This document shows, piece after piece, positions 16,901 to 25,358 of a stretch of 25,368 bases of DNA. Under the pieces are notes generated by a model, which saw only the letters and a program-made list of their open reading frames with translations, had not been told where the DNA came from and ran no database searches. Numbering within the stretch: position 1 is the first letter of the stretch; every line of letters begins with the position of its first letter. The position numbers and the translations under genes are program-made. Source of the DNA: Thalassiosira profunda (taxonomy: Eukaryota; Bacillariophyta; Thalassiosirophyceae; Thalassiosirales; Thalassiosiraceae); the NCBI GenBank assembly GCA_036939355.1, contig JALLAP010000128.1, positions 1 through 25,368 on the forward strand, in the 5' to 3' direction.

Positions 16901-19600
16901 TTTGCTCCGATTCGCTGTCGAGGGCACTAGTGGNACTCTTTCGAGAGGATTTCGTCGAGCGCCCTCTGAACGGTTTGCTCCGATTCGCTGTCGAGGGCAC
17001 TAGTGGCCTCTGTTGGAATAGCGCAAATCGTCAACAACTGGGTTCAAGGAACAAATGCATTGTCAAAGAGTAGGTAATACGCACCATCGAGCAACAGGAT
17101 CTTCGGCCGACGCAACAGGACGCGAGCGATGGCGATCCGTTGCTTTTGGCCACCAGACAATTTTCCTCCCAGATCGCCGACCAAAGTGTCGTAGCCGTCT
17201 GGGAAGTCCATGATGAAGTCGTGCGCGTTCGCCGACTTGGCCGCTTCCTCAATCTCGCCTTGTGTCGGTGTCTTTCCGAGCGAGGTCACGCCATACGCGA
17301 TGTTCTCTCTGATCGTTCGCGCAAACAGCTTGGGCTCCTGGGAAACCAATCCGATCTGAGAGCGCAACCACTTGACGTTCAGATCCCGCAGATCCACTCC
17401 ATCTAGCTTGATGCCGCTGCCGTACTTGCCCTGCTCGACGTCGCCACCGAAACCGACGTCAGCGTCCACGTCGTAGAAACGCTCCATCAGAGACATTATG
17501 GATGATTTGCCGCATCTAGATGGGCACATGATGTGAGCAGTCAAAGCAGAAAAGCTGCACCCAGGCCAACTCTATTACTCACCCGCTCTTTCCCACAAGG
17601 GCAACAGTCTTTCCACTCTCGACTTGCAGGGAGAGTCCGTCCAGCACCTTGACCTGCGGTCTGGATGGATACGTGAATGTGATATTTTGGAACTCGATCC
17701 TCCCATTGCAAGTAGTTGGTTTCAGCCCTTCATCAGACGACGAGTCGATGCTGTAGGGAGGCATCTTTGAAGCTGGGACCCGCTTTTTGTGGTGGGTCGT
17801 CTCCATCACGCCCAAGGCGGAAGCATCGTCCTTTTCTCCCTCCGAGCTCGTGGTCGTCTCTCTGCCGACAGTTTTGACATCCCACGCCTTGCCCTTCGCC
17901 GAGTCCATCAGCGGCGTGGAGCTTGCCTCGTTGGTCGACATTCTATCAATCTCAGCCAGTTTTCGCGTCCCGCCCACGGTGCCTTCGTCGAGCAGCACAT
18001 TCACATCGAACGAGTCGTTGTAGTCTCCCTCGACGCGACGCTTCAGAACAAACGCCGGCCCCGCCGCCGCCTGTGCGCCCTGCAGTGATTCCGCCGCCCC
18101 GCTGACTTGCGGCAAGGCCATGGCCGCGATGGAGATGGCGAACAGCGCCCCGAATATTTCCATTCCGGTAGTAGGACAGGGCTCGTTCATCGGGACTGCA
18201 TTCGAGGGATCGCAACCCGTCTCCAACACGGCGTCGTACAGCAGCCAAAGACCAAAGAGGGTGNGGGACTGCATTCGAGGGATCGCAACCCGTCTCCAAC
18301 ACGGCGTCGTACAGCAGCCAAAGACCAAAGAGGGTGACTGCAATGTATCCGAGCAGCATGCTACCCATCACTGCGCCGTTCGCAAAGCCCAAAGCCCACT
18401 CCCTCTTCGTGGCAGTGTCGCAGGCCTCCTTCGTGGCTCCCTTGTAGTTGTCGATTGTCACGGGTACCGCATTGAGGCTGAGAATGGTGCGGATCCCACT
18501 GACCGCCGCGTAGGCTATTTCGCCGGCCCGCTCGTATCCTTTCTTTGCATCGGCACTCTGATTGGCAATCATTTTCATCAAGAACACGGCGCTCACGGAC
18601 ATGAAGGGGACGGTGGCCAGAACGACGAGGCTGACCTTCCAGCTGGAATAGAAGCCGTAGACGAACCCCCCTATCCCAGTGATCAGGAACTGGAAGCCTT
18701 CCCCCACCTTTCGCCCCAATCCCTTCTTCACCTTGTTCCCCTCTCCCTCGATCATTGCCGCTGTTCCCGCCACGTCCGTCAGATCGAAGTAAGCCGTATC
18801 CTGCTGCAGCAAAAGGGAGAGGTAGTTGCGCTGGAACAGCTGCGCCATGTCGGCGGCCGCGGCGTCGAGGAGGGTGTTCTGGGCGGACATGCTGACAAAG
18901 ACAATGACCCTGCGATGTACGGTTGCAAATGACGTTCAGTTGGAAGGGAACGGGAGCAAATGGATGATTTGCAAATGGGAACGTCTCATGTGAGCCCCAA
19001 AGAGTGCAACATCAACCAAAGAATGCACAAATCAACACGCAACGCACCCCAAGACCATGAACGTGTAGGCCATCTCCCGAATCCCGTCCATGAAGGTTTC
19101 GGTCTGCGACGGTACGGTGAACTTTTCGAAGACTTGCGCTGCGGTATGTTGGAGGACAGATTGCAAACAGATGTCAGAGAAGAGACATGCATAAGATGTG
19201 TCAAGTGAACCTGCGACGGTCATGATGTGATGGTCTCACCAAAGAAGAAGCACATGGCGGGGTAGACGCAGCCACTGATGAATGCGGATATGAGCCCAAC
19301 GATCAAGAAGGTGCGCGTCCGCGGCTTGGCCGTCGACAGCGACCACAGCTCCGCGAGGGAGGCGACGCTCTTCGGCTCCTTGTCCTTCTCCTTGTCCTTT
19401 TCATCGGCAGCTCCATCAGACGACGACTTCTTGTTCGGCTTGCTGTCGGCCCCGGTCTTGCTGCGCGCGGTCGGGGGGCGGTAGGACTTGCCGATGTTGA
19501 CCGTTGCATCGGGCCGGGTGTCGGCGTCGTGCGAGGATGGATTGGGCGTGCCGATCGCGAAGGAGCCGCCGCCGCCCCCTCCGCCCGACGATTCCGTCAT
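13934..19600 (-). CDS. ABCB/MDR-type ABC transporter with domain order TMD-NBD-NBD-TMD
   Basis: Thirteen exons on the minus strand: 19600-19240, 19138-19048, 18909-17583, 17515-17085, 17009-16800, 16725-16455, 16387-15823, 15743-15647, 15567-15551, 15475-15116, 15037-14584, 14510-14124 and 14048-13934. Removing 73 nt at each of three N joins makes all phases fit and gives 1488 aa. TMD1 (about 95-400) is followed by a long Ser-rich linker. NBD1 (about 530-775) has [33 protein letters not shown] and VAHRLST. NBD2 (about 845-1085) has [34 protein letters not shown] and IAHRLST. A charged linker and TMD2 (about 1135-1450) follow, ending [20 protein letters not shown], three more residues and TAA. 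Both NBDs keep every catalytic motif. It is a probable ATP-driven exporter of lipids or hydrophobic compounds in the plasma or an internal membrane; substrate unknown. Confidence 0.88.
15551..15567 (-). other. 17-nt microexon of the ABC transporter
   Basis: CACGATCAAGAACGCAG sits between an acceptor (CTCCAG) and a donor (GTAAGC). It is needed to rebuild the H-loop sequence [16 protein letters not shown]: the preceding exon ends at HRL plus AG, and the following exon starts with AC CGG. It enters in phase 2 and leaves in phase 1. Confidence 0.85.
16046..16190. repeat. Exact 72-bp duplication around a single N (unmerged contig overlap)
   Basis: 16046-16117 equals 16119-16190 base for base, with N at 16118. 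It encodes the Q-loop part of NBD2 ([19 protein letters not shown]) twice. Deleting one copy plus the N restores a continuous NBD2 exon. This is an assembly artefact, not biology. Confidence 0.95.
16862..17006. repeat. Exact 72-bp duplication around a single N (unmerged contig overlap)
   Basis: 16862-16933 equals 16935-17006, with N at 16934. It covers the D-loop part of NBD1 ([20 protein letters not shown]). Removing 73 nt leaves a 137-nt exon whose phases match both neighbours. Confidence 0.95.
18192..18336. repeat. Exact 72-bp duplication around a single N (unmerged contig overlap)
   Basis: 18192-18263 equals 18265-18336, with N at 18264. It covers the membrane-span stretch [20 protein letters not shown] of TMD1. 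Removing 73 nt leaves a 1254-nt exon in the right phase. Confidence 0.95.
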
Positions 19601-20160
19601 GGTTGCTTGACTTATTGGTGATTTGATGGAGGCTTTCGTCGGTGGCGGCGCGCCGTCGTCGCGATTTATGAGCCCATGGCTCGTCGGCTTGCCGATGGTG
19701 TCGGTGATGATGGCTTCGATTCTGTTCGTTGCAAAGTTGCACGCAAGATTTTTCGCGAGACGTGGGCATCTTTTTTGCTTGGATTCTTTCTGGCGCTGCT
19801 GAATGCTGAATCTTTGAGCTCTGGCAATGGCTCTCCATCTCTGTCTCCCCTGCCTCACATCCTCTTACCGATATTTCCACCTCTTCTCTCCCACTGCCGC
19901 CTCTTTTGCGATACCTGCCGTTCGCACGTCAAGGTATCTCAGAGAGGTGAGGCACAAGTTTGCCGGTTACACACAATAAAACACAAATCTCCGTTGCCGT
20001 TTTACGATTATCTCTCCTCCCCAGTTTGGAGTCTACGGCAGTCTGAATGTGTAGTAGCAAAAAGATGGTTTGTCGATCTTTTGTGTAGCTGCCCAAACCC
20101 GGTTCCGACCTTTCCCCGTAGCCCTAGTCCTGCAAGCCAACATTAAGCATCTCTCCTCTC
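19601..20160. other. Gene-free stretch between FolD 3' end and ABC transporter start
   Basis: Both neighbours are on the minus strand, so this holds the transporter promoter and the FolD 3'UTR. The transporter frame is open upstream of its ATG as far as 19858 but has no other ATG. Around 19800-19920 the plus strand is strongly pyrimidine-rich. No RNA gene or repeat was recognised. Confidence 0.5.
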
Positions 20161-21282
20161 TCAACTCTTGCCCGCGGTGGCCCTCCGCCAGCTGTTCCAC
20201 GTATTCCGCAACAGCATGGCAATCGTCATCGGTCCCACGCCCCCCGGCACCGGCGTGATCCACCCCGCCACCTCCTTGGCCTCCTCGTAATTCACGTCGC
20301 CCACCAGCCGGTACCCCCGCTTGGTGCCCGGCGCGTCGACGCTGTTTATCCCGACGTCGACCACCACGCACCCCTCCTTGAGCCACGCCCCCGGGACCAT
20401 CTTCGCCCGTCCCACGGCCGCCACGACAATGTCGGCGCGCTTCACGATCTCCTCGGCGTTCTTGGTGCGGGAGTGCACGATGGTCACGGTGGCATTGCGA
20501 TGCAGCAAGAGCATCGCCACCGGCAGCCCCACGAGATTGGAACGACCGATGACCACCGCATTCTTCCCCTCGATGTCGCACTCGATCCGATCGAGTAGTT
20601 CGATGCACCCCTGGGGGGTGCAGGGGATGTGGAACGGGAGGGTCGTGAAGTCCCTCCAGTTCAGCTTCGCGGCGCCCGCGTGGGTGGCCGTGCTGAAGAG
20701 CTTGGCGGTGTTGGCGGGGTGCAGTCCGTCCACGTCCTTTTCGGGCTTCACCGCCTCGAGGATGGTTCCCTCGTTGATTTTCTCGGGCAGCGGCAATTGA
20801 ACCAAGATGCCGTGCACCCGCTCATCGTCGTTCCACTCTTGAATCTTCGCCAACAGTACCTCCTCCGTCACGGCCTCGACATCCTCGTAAGTCTCCAAAA
20901 ACGAATCCATCCCGCAGTCCGCGCACGCCTTCTGCTTCATCCGGACGTAGGTCTGGGAATCCTTCCGGGTGCCCACCAGCATGACGGCCAATCCGGGCTT
21001 GGACTCGGCAAGGGAGCGGCCGGCGAGCTTGTCGGCGAGCTCGGACCTCACGGCGGCCGCGATGGACTTGCCGTCGATGACGTTCCCGAGGCTGGATGGT
21101 TTGTCGTCGGCGGACATGGCGAGATGTGTGGATCTGTTGCGAGGGCGATGTTGCAAGTGTGTCGACCGATGCGAGGGCAGGTCCACGAAGGCGAGGGACG
21201 GTGCACGCGGCGCGATGGCGCTCGAGGCGGACGAGGAGAGCAGGAGGAGGACGGCGACGCGCAGCGAGGGCCGCACGGGCAT
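20161..21282 (-). CDS. folD: Bifunctional methylenetetrahydrofolate dehydrogenase/cyclohydrolase, presequence-bearing
   Basis: Single exon of 373 aa from the ATG at 21282. FolD interconverts 5,10-methylene-THF, methenyl-THF and 10-formyl-THF using NADP(H). The conserved residues are visible: TYVRMK with Tyr 112 and Lys 116, VQLPLP with Gln 162, and KDVDG with Asp 185. The spacings match E. coli Tyr50/Lys54/Gln98/Asp121. GRSNLVGLP and the following VHSRT form the nucleotide site, and PVPGGVGPMT closes the domain. No formyl-THF ligase domain is fused. Residues 1-55 form a hydrophobic leader (VRPSLRVAVLLLLSSSASSA, then IAPRAPSLAF) that looks like a signal plus plastid-type transit peptide, with AIAP where red-plastid presequences often have AFAP. 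An internal ATG (residue 56, MSADDKP) could give a cytosolic form. Divergent to the oxidoreductase gene at 21650. Confidence 0.93.
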   Translation of the reverse strand: MPVRPSLRVAVLLLLSSSASSAIAPRAPSLAFVDLPSHRSTHLQHRPRNRSTHLAMSADDKPSSLGNVIDGKSIAAAVRSELADKLAGRSLAESKPGLAVMLVGTRKDSQTYVRMKQKACADCGMDSFLETYEDVEAVTEEVLLAKIQEWNDDERVHGILVQLPLPEKINEGTILEAVKPEKDVDGLHPANTAKLFSTATHAGAAKLNWRDFTTLPFHIPCTPQGCIELLDRIECDIEGKNAVVIGRSNLVGLPVAMLLLHRNATVTIVHSRTKNAEEIVKRADIVVAAVGRAKMVPGAWLKEGCVVVDVGINSVDAPGTKRGYRLVGDVNYEEAKEVAGWITPVPGGVGPMTIAMLLRNTWNSWRRATAGKS

Positions 21283-21649
21283 GAAAAATCGGGTGTCGGA
21301 GATGACGAGAGGGCGGTCCAACGATGCGTCCGTCCGCGCTGTGTGTGTTGCAATGGTTGGAGTGGTTGAGTTGACGTTGTAGATGTTGAATGTGATGCGC
21401 CGATGGGTTGAGGTGCGACAGTTTGTGGTTGTTGCTTCCTTGGTTCAGGTGCGACAGCTTTGATTCGGTTCATCAGATAGTTGTGCCGTCTTGGTGCCCA
21501 AGTAAACAGGTACAATATCAGTAGTAAAGAGGCGGTATTTCCCTTTAGAAGCCCAACTTGGCTCTTATCAATAAAACCGAAGTTGAGAATAAGATCGCAT
21601 CTTTGTGTTGCTCACTCAACCTCCACCACACAAATCACCAATCACCCTC
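21283..21649. promoter_or_regulatory. Divergent promoter region, FolD / FNR-like oxidoreductase
   Basis: 367 nt between two start codons facing apart. It contains an imperfect direct repeat, GGTTGAGGTGCGACAGTTTG at 21406-21425 and GGTTCAGGTGCGACAGCTTTG-like at 21442-21462, spaced 36 bp apart. Both genes carry plastid-like presequences, so joint control is possible. Confidence 0.55.
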
Positions 21650-22981
21650 ATGAAGGTCTCTTCCCTCCTCGCTGCCCTCGCGGCCGCCGCCCCGGCCGCC
21701 GGCTTCGCCCCCTCCCTCGCCTCCTCCCCGCTGGCCGCCCGCTCCCCATCCGCCGCCGAGCTCCCATCGCTCCAACCCGATGGCGCCTACTCGGCGGGGT
21801 GCACCCTCGTCGCCCCCTCGCCATCATCACTCGGCCGGCGCACCCGCCTCCACATGGGATGGGGGCCCGATCCGATCTGGGCCCCCGCCGCGATCGAAAG
21901 CAACATCGTCGCGTGTCCGTCGGGCTCGTGCGTCTCGCTCCGGGTGAACGTCGCCGACGGGTCCGAGTTCGTTTATCCGGGGCAGTACGTCCAGGTGAAG
22001 CCCGCGGGAGGTGCGTTCGTGTTTTTTCGGTGCGGATAGGCCTTGCCATCTATTTCTTTGGTTCCGCTGGGATCTCGTTGGGATGTCCAGAGGAAAATAT
22101 CTTCTTTTGGGCAGGGTCGTCACAAGAGATTCACATATTGTGGACAGACTGCTGCATGGGAGATCATTGGGGAGGCTTGGGGTGCACATTCATTTGGGAT
22201 ACCGCGCATTTGTTGTTGCAATTGGAATCAAGTGTTTGCAATTCATTGGCCTCGATGCTTCTCACATCACATACTAACGTGTCATTTTGTTGTCCAAACA
22301 GATGACAGCGTCAACCCAATCTTTCTGGCCATCGCCAGCGCGCCCACCGGGGAAGCACCAAAGCCCGCCCCGAAGGGCAAGAAAGGAAGCGAGGCCGACA
22401 CCGCCGCGGGTCCGGAGCCGTCGGCGCCCGCACCGGCTACCTGGGAGTTCCTGATAAAAAAGACGGACAACAACGCCTGGATCACCGACGCTGCGCCGGG
22501 CTCCACCGTCGCCATGTCCCAAGTGATGGGCGGTGGCTTTCCCATCGAGGAGAATTTGGAAGGCTTCAAATACGACTTTCCCACGCAAAACGTCCTCCTC
22601 TTCGCCGGGGGAAGCGGCATTGCTCCCATTCGCTCGGCCATCGAATCGGGTCAACTGAACGTTGGGGGCGGGCGGACGTGCACTCTTTATTACGGCGTGA
22701 GCACGCCCGACGACATGCCGTACGTGTCCAAATTCCCGGAGTGGGAGGAGCGGGGCGTGCAGGTGGTGCCGGTGGTGTCCCGGCCGGACGTCCCGTGCGA
22801 GTCGGGGGCGATGTGGGGCGGACGGACGGGGTACGTGCAGAACGCGCTCGAGGAGGACGGGGTGCCGATCCCGCGGAACAGCGGCGCGCTGATGTGCGGG
22901 GTGAAGGGGATGTGCGAGGGGGTCAAGAGCATGCTGATGGACAGCGGAGTATTCGAAGGGCGAGTCTTGACGAACTTTTGA
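21650..22981 (+). CDS. Plastid-type FNR-like oxidoreductase (pKIWI502-like)
   Basis: Exon 1 is 21650-22010 and exon 2 22302-22981, with a phase-1 intron of 291 nt; 346 aa. The N-terminus (MKVSSLLAALAAAAPAAGFA, then PSLAS) is a signal peptide with the AGFAP motif of heterokont plastid import. The FAD-binding barrel begins near residue 80, with PGQYVQVKP and, after the splice, NPIFLAIASAPTG. A low-complexity Pro/Lys/Ala insert of about 35 residues follows. The NAD(P)-binding half has LLFAGGSGIAPIRSAIESG, LYYGVSTPDDMPY, VVPVVSRPD and GYVQNAL, as in the plant pKIWI502/At1g15140-like FNR group, and ends LTNF. It is probably a soluble stromal NAD(P)H-dependent flavin reductase; partner and substrate are unknown. 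The insert sits at the strand pair between barrel and nucleotide domain. Confidence 0.87.
22011..22301 (+). other. 291-nt intron with a TACTAAC branch site
   Basis: GTGCGT donor and CCAAACAG acceptor. TACTAAC, the consensus yeast-type branch sequence, is at 22272-22278, about 23 nt before the acceptor. It is about four times longer than most introns in this window. No coding frame or small RNA was recognised inside. Confidence 0.85.
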
Positions 22982-23147
22982 GGAGGGTGTTTGGTATCGG
23001 TGAGCTTTTGCTGCCCAAATGGGGTATCGCTGCACACTTTACCTACCTACGATACTTGACAGACAGCAATGGTTTAGCTGGTGCTGTTACAAAACAATTA
23101 GATACGATGAGGAAACAACTCTTGCCCTCTAAACACATCTTAATCGG

Positions 23148-25358
23148 TTATGACCAAGCATCATCGATCGTCTTCCGAATCAGGAGCATCAGCGCGCTCA
23201 GGGCCTCTTTGTTTGGTGGCTTCCAGTTGCCTGTCTCGATCCAGTGCGCCACGCCCAAATCTCCTTTGTTTTCGTCCTTGCGCAGCTTGCTTCGCAACTT
23301 GGAGCATTCGCCGCGGCAATCCTCCTGGCGTTGGTAGTACTCGCGGCCTGGCTCGAGCTTGTCCATCAATCGAACGACCTCGCGTATGCTCGAGGGCATT
23401 GAGGTAATCTCAAAACTGATCAAGGGATCAACGTCGGCGTTTGCTTTCGCTGGCTCCTGGAGGGCATCTGCTTTGCGTTTTCTGGATGCCACATCTTCAT
23501 CCTCGTCAACGCCTGTCACATTAACATCATCGTCGCTGCTCTCGTCACTGCTCTCGTGGCTACTCTCGTCACTGCTCTCGCCACTGCTCTCGCCACTGTG
23601 GGCGGAGGGGATAGTCTGCCAGGGGACATCGACCATCTCCGATATTTCGCGAGAGCTCTCCCACAGATCCCGGCGGATGCTCTCGGCCGTTGCCCCTCCA
23701 TCGTAGATCTTCTTGCGGTTCTTGCAAATGTTGGCGACCGTGGGCTGGCAAATCTTGCCGATGTAACTTTGCGTCTCTTCCCGGAGATCGCCCTTCCTTC
23801 CCAGGCGTTTCCAATCCACCAGGCACAAGTTGGCTTCGAACCAACCATCTTTATCAGCCGTGTGGTCAGCAATGTCTTGCTCTCGCTCAGACCATGGCTC
23901 GATCTGCTCTGTCACCACCCCGATGATGTACACTGGGCCAATGTATCCCCCACGGTCGTTCTTCAGCCAATCCGGGCAATACTGACACTTGGGATATTCG
24001 TGTCTCATGATGACAAAGGACCCGACCACTGCATTCTTGAGCCACATGGCCACTATCCGAGCGGCGTGGGGCGTTTCTTCCGGTCTTATCGACGCAAACA
24101 ATAAATCTCCTTTCATCGCCCTTCGAAGGTCGTCTTGAGACATGTCGCCAATATGAGGAACAATGTTTCCAGGCGGATTCCAGTACCCGGGTGTGATAAT
24201 TCCCTTCTCGACGAATACGCCAAAACCTAGGTTTTCTTTCAATCCACTTCTCACGAATGGGTTGAGGTGCAGTAGTGGCTTCGTCATGAATGCCTGCTCC
24301 GTCGAGTCCACATGTCCTCCCAAGCCAACAATATCCACATCTGAAGAGGTAGAATCGAGATCGCCCCCTTTTACGCCAATAATCTCCACATCCGAGAACC
24401 TCGATTCCTCCCCGTCGCTGTCCTCGTATAATCCACCGTTAGATTTCCACAGCGACGGATAGTTCTCTGGCCGATTTAGTTCAGACTTTGCGATCGGCGC
24501 GGTCCCTTTTTGATTGGCAACGAAGTCGTCGTGCGCCTTCATTGCATCTGACAATTGGGAACAGGCCTTCTCCTCTCCGCCTACGTCGGCCACGTACCAT
24601 CCCACCAATCTCGCCCATTCATCGTTGCAATCTTTGTCCGTGACATTCTTCACCCCGACCATCTTGCGATCCTTCAACTCGTAATCCTCTTTGGACATGA
24701 CATATTGCTCCTCGAGGTCAGTGTCCTTGTCTCCATCGTTAAAGTTCACCCCGTACCGACGGACGGGACCGTACTTTCCATCACCGACTGTTTTGTATGA
24801 TGCGACCTTGCCCAGGAACCACTCACCCTCCCGTTCGTCGCCGTCGTGCAACCACGCTGCAAATACTTCCTTCCCCATCTCAAATCGAGGTTTGAGATGG
24901 GCGAGCTTGGGTTGAGATACGGGGGTAACAACCGCCTCCGCCTTGATGTGTTTGCATGCACCCTGCTCGGGCGTGGGCGGCTCGGTCTTGGCCTCTCCCT
25001 TTGCATCCCCCGCCTCGATTTTGGCAGGAGCCACCTCCAAATGGAATTGGCCCCGGTTACACCCAGAAAGAGGGCACGGCACCGTCGACACCGACCCATC
25101 AACCGCGCCTCCCGCGGATGCGCGCGAGGACAGGCACATCTTGCACACGTCGTGGAGGCACGTGCCCCGCAGGAACGTCAGTGGGGCCGAGGCCGAATGT
25201 TGCCGATCGCAGGAGGGGCAGGCCCAGTCCACGGGGGAGAAGTGGGCGGATGATGGCATGGCTATGGTTGTAGAGAGGGAGTGGTGTTGTTGCAAGTGCG
25301 CGCTCATTTTCTGGGGTCGCAAGATTTTTGTACGTAGTACTTTTACGTACGTATCCAT
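23148..25358 (-). CDS. RING-finger protein with Tudor-like and EVE-like regions
   Basis: Single exon of 736 aa from the first ATG (25358); in-frame ATGs at residues 18 and 34 are alternatives. The first 33 residues look like translated leader, so 25259 is a plausible real start. RING-type pattern: Cys 47, 50, 67, His 69, Cys 72, 75, 95, 100. Next is a Lys/Glu-rich linker, then about 163-230 (FAAWLHDGDEREGEWFLGKV, then RRYGVNFNDGDKDTDLEEQY), which resembles a Tudor/SGF29-like fold. At about 365-560 is GDLLFASIRPEETPHAARIV and YIGPVYIIGVV, which resembles an EVE-type domain. A Ser/Glu-rich repeat, a basic RKRKAD stretch (possible nuclear signal) and a helical C-terminus follow. Likely a nuclear chromatin-associated E3 ubiquitin ligase (inferred). 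I do not know a family with this exact domain set. Confidence 0.75.
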   Translation of the reverse strand: MDTYVKVLRTKILRPQKMSAHLQQHHSLSTTIAMPSSAHFSPVDWACPSCDRQHSASAPLTFLRGTCLHDVCKMCLSSRASAGGAVDGSVSTVPCPLSGCNRGQFHLEVAPAKIEAGDAKGEAKTEPPTPEQGACKHIKAEAVVTPVSQPKLAHLKPRFEMGKEVFAAWLHDGDEREGEWFLGKVASYKTVGDGKYGPVRRYGVNFNDGDKDTDLEEQYVMSKEDYELKDRKMVGVKNVTDKDCNDEWARLVGWYVADVGGEEKACSQLSDAMKAHDDFVANQKGTAPIAKSELNRPENYPSLWKSNGGLYEDSDGEESRFSDVEIIGVKGGDLDSTSSDVDIVGLGGHVDSTEQAFMTKPLLHLNPFVRSGLKENLGFGVFVEKGIITPGYWNPPGNIVPHIGDMSQDDLRRAMKGDLLFASIRPEETPHAARIVAMWLKNAVVGSFVIMRHEYPKCQYCPDWLKNDRGGYIGPVYIIGVVTEQIEPWSEREQDIADHTADKDGWFEANLCLVDWKRLGRKGDLREETQSYIGKICQPTVANICKNRKKIYDGGATAESIRRDLWESSREISEMVDVPWQTIPSAHSGESSGESSDESSHESSDESSDDDVNVTGVDEDEDVASRKRKADALQEPAKANADVDPLISFEITSMPSSIREVVRLMDKLEPGREYYQRQEDCRGECSKLRSKLRKDENKGDLGVAHWIETGNWKPPNKEALSALMLLIRKTIDDAWS
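23536..23597 (-). repeat. 12-bp-period microsatellite coding for (ESSD)-type repeats
   Basis: CTCGTCACTGCT-like units repeat about five times on the plus strand. On the minus strand they encode SGESSGESSDESSHESSDES, an acidic Ser-rich tract in the RING protein. Such tracts vary in length between strains. Confidence 0.75.

Noticed and set aside
15815..17544. Several small separate ABC genes or a fragmented pseudogene
   Set aside because: All pieces splice together with matching phases once the three overlaps are collapsed; no inactivating change was found.
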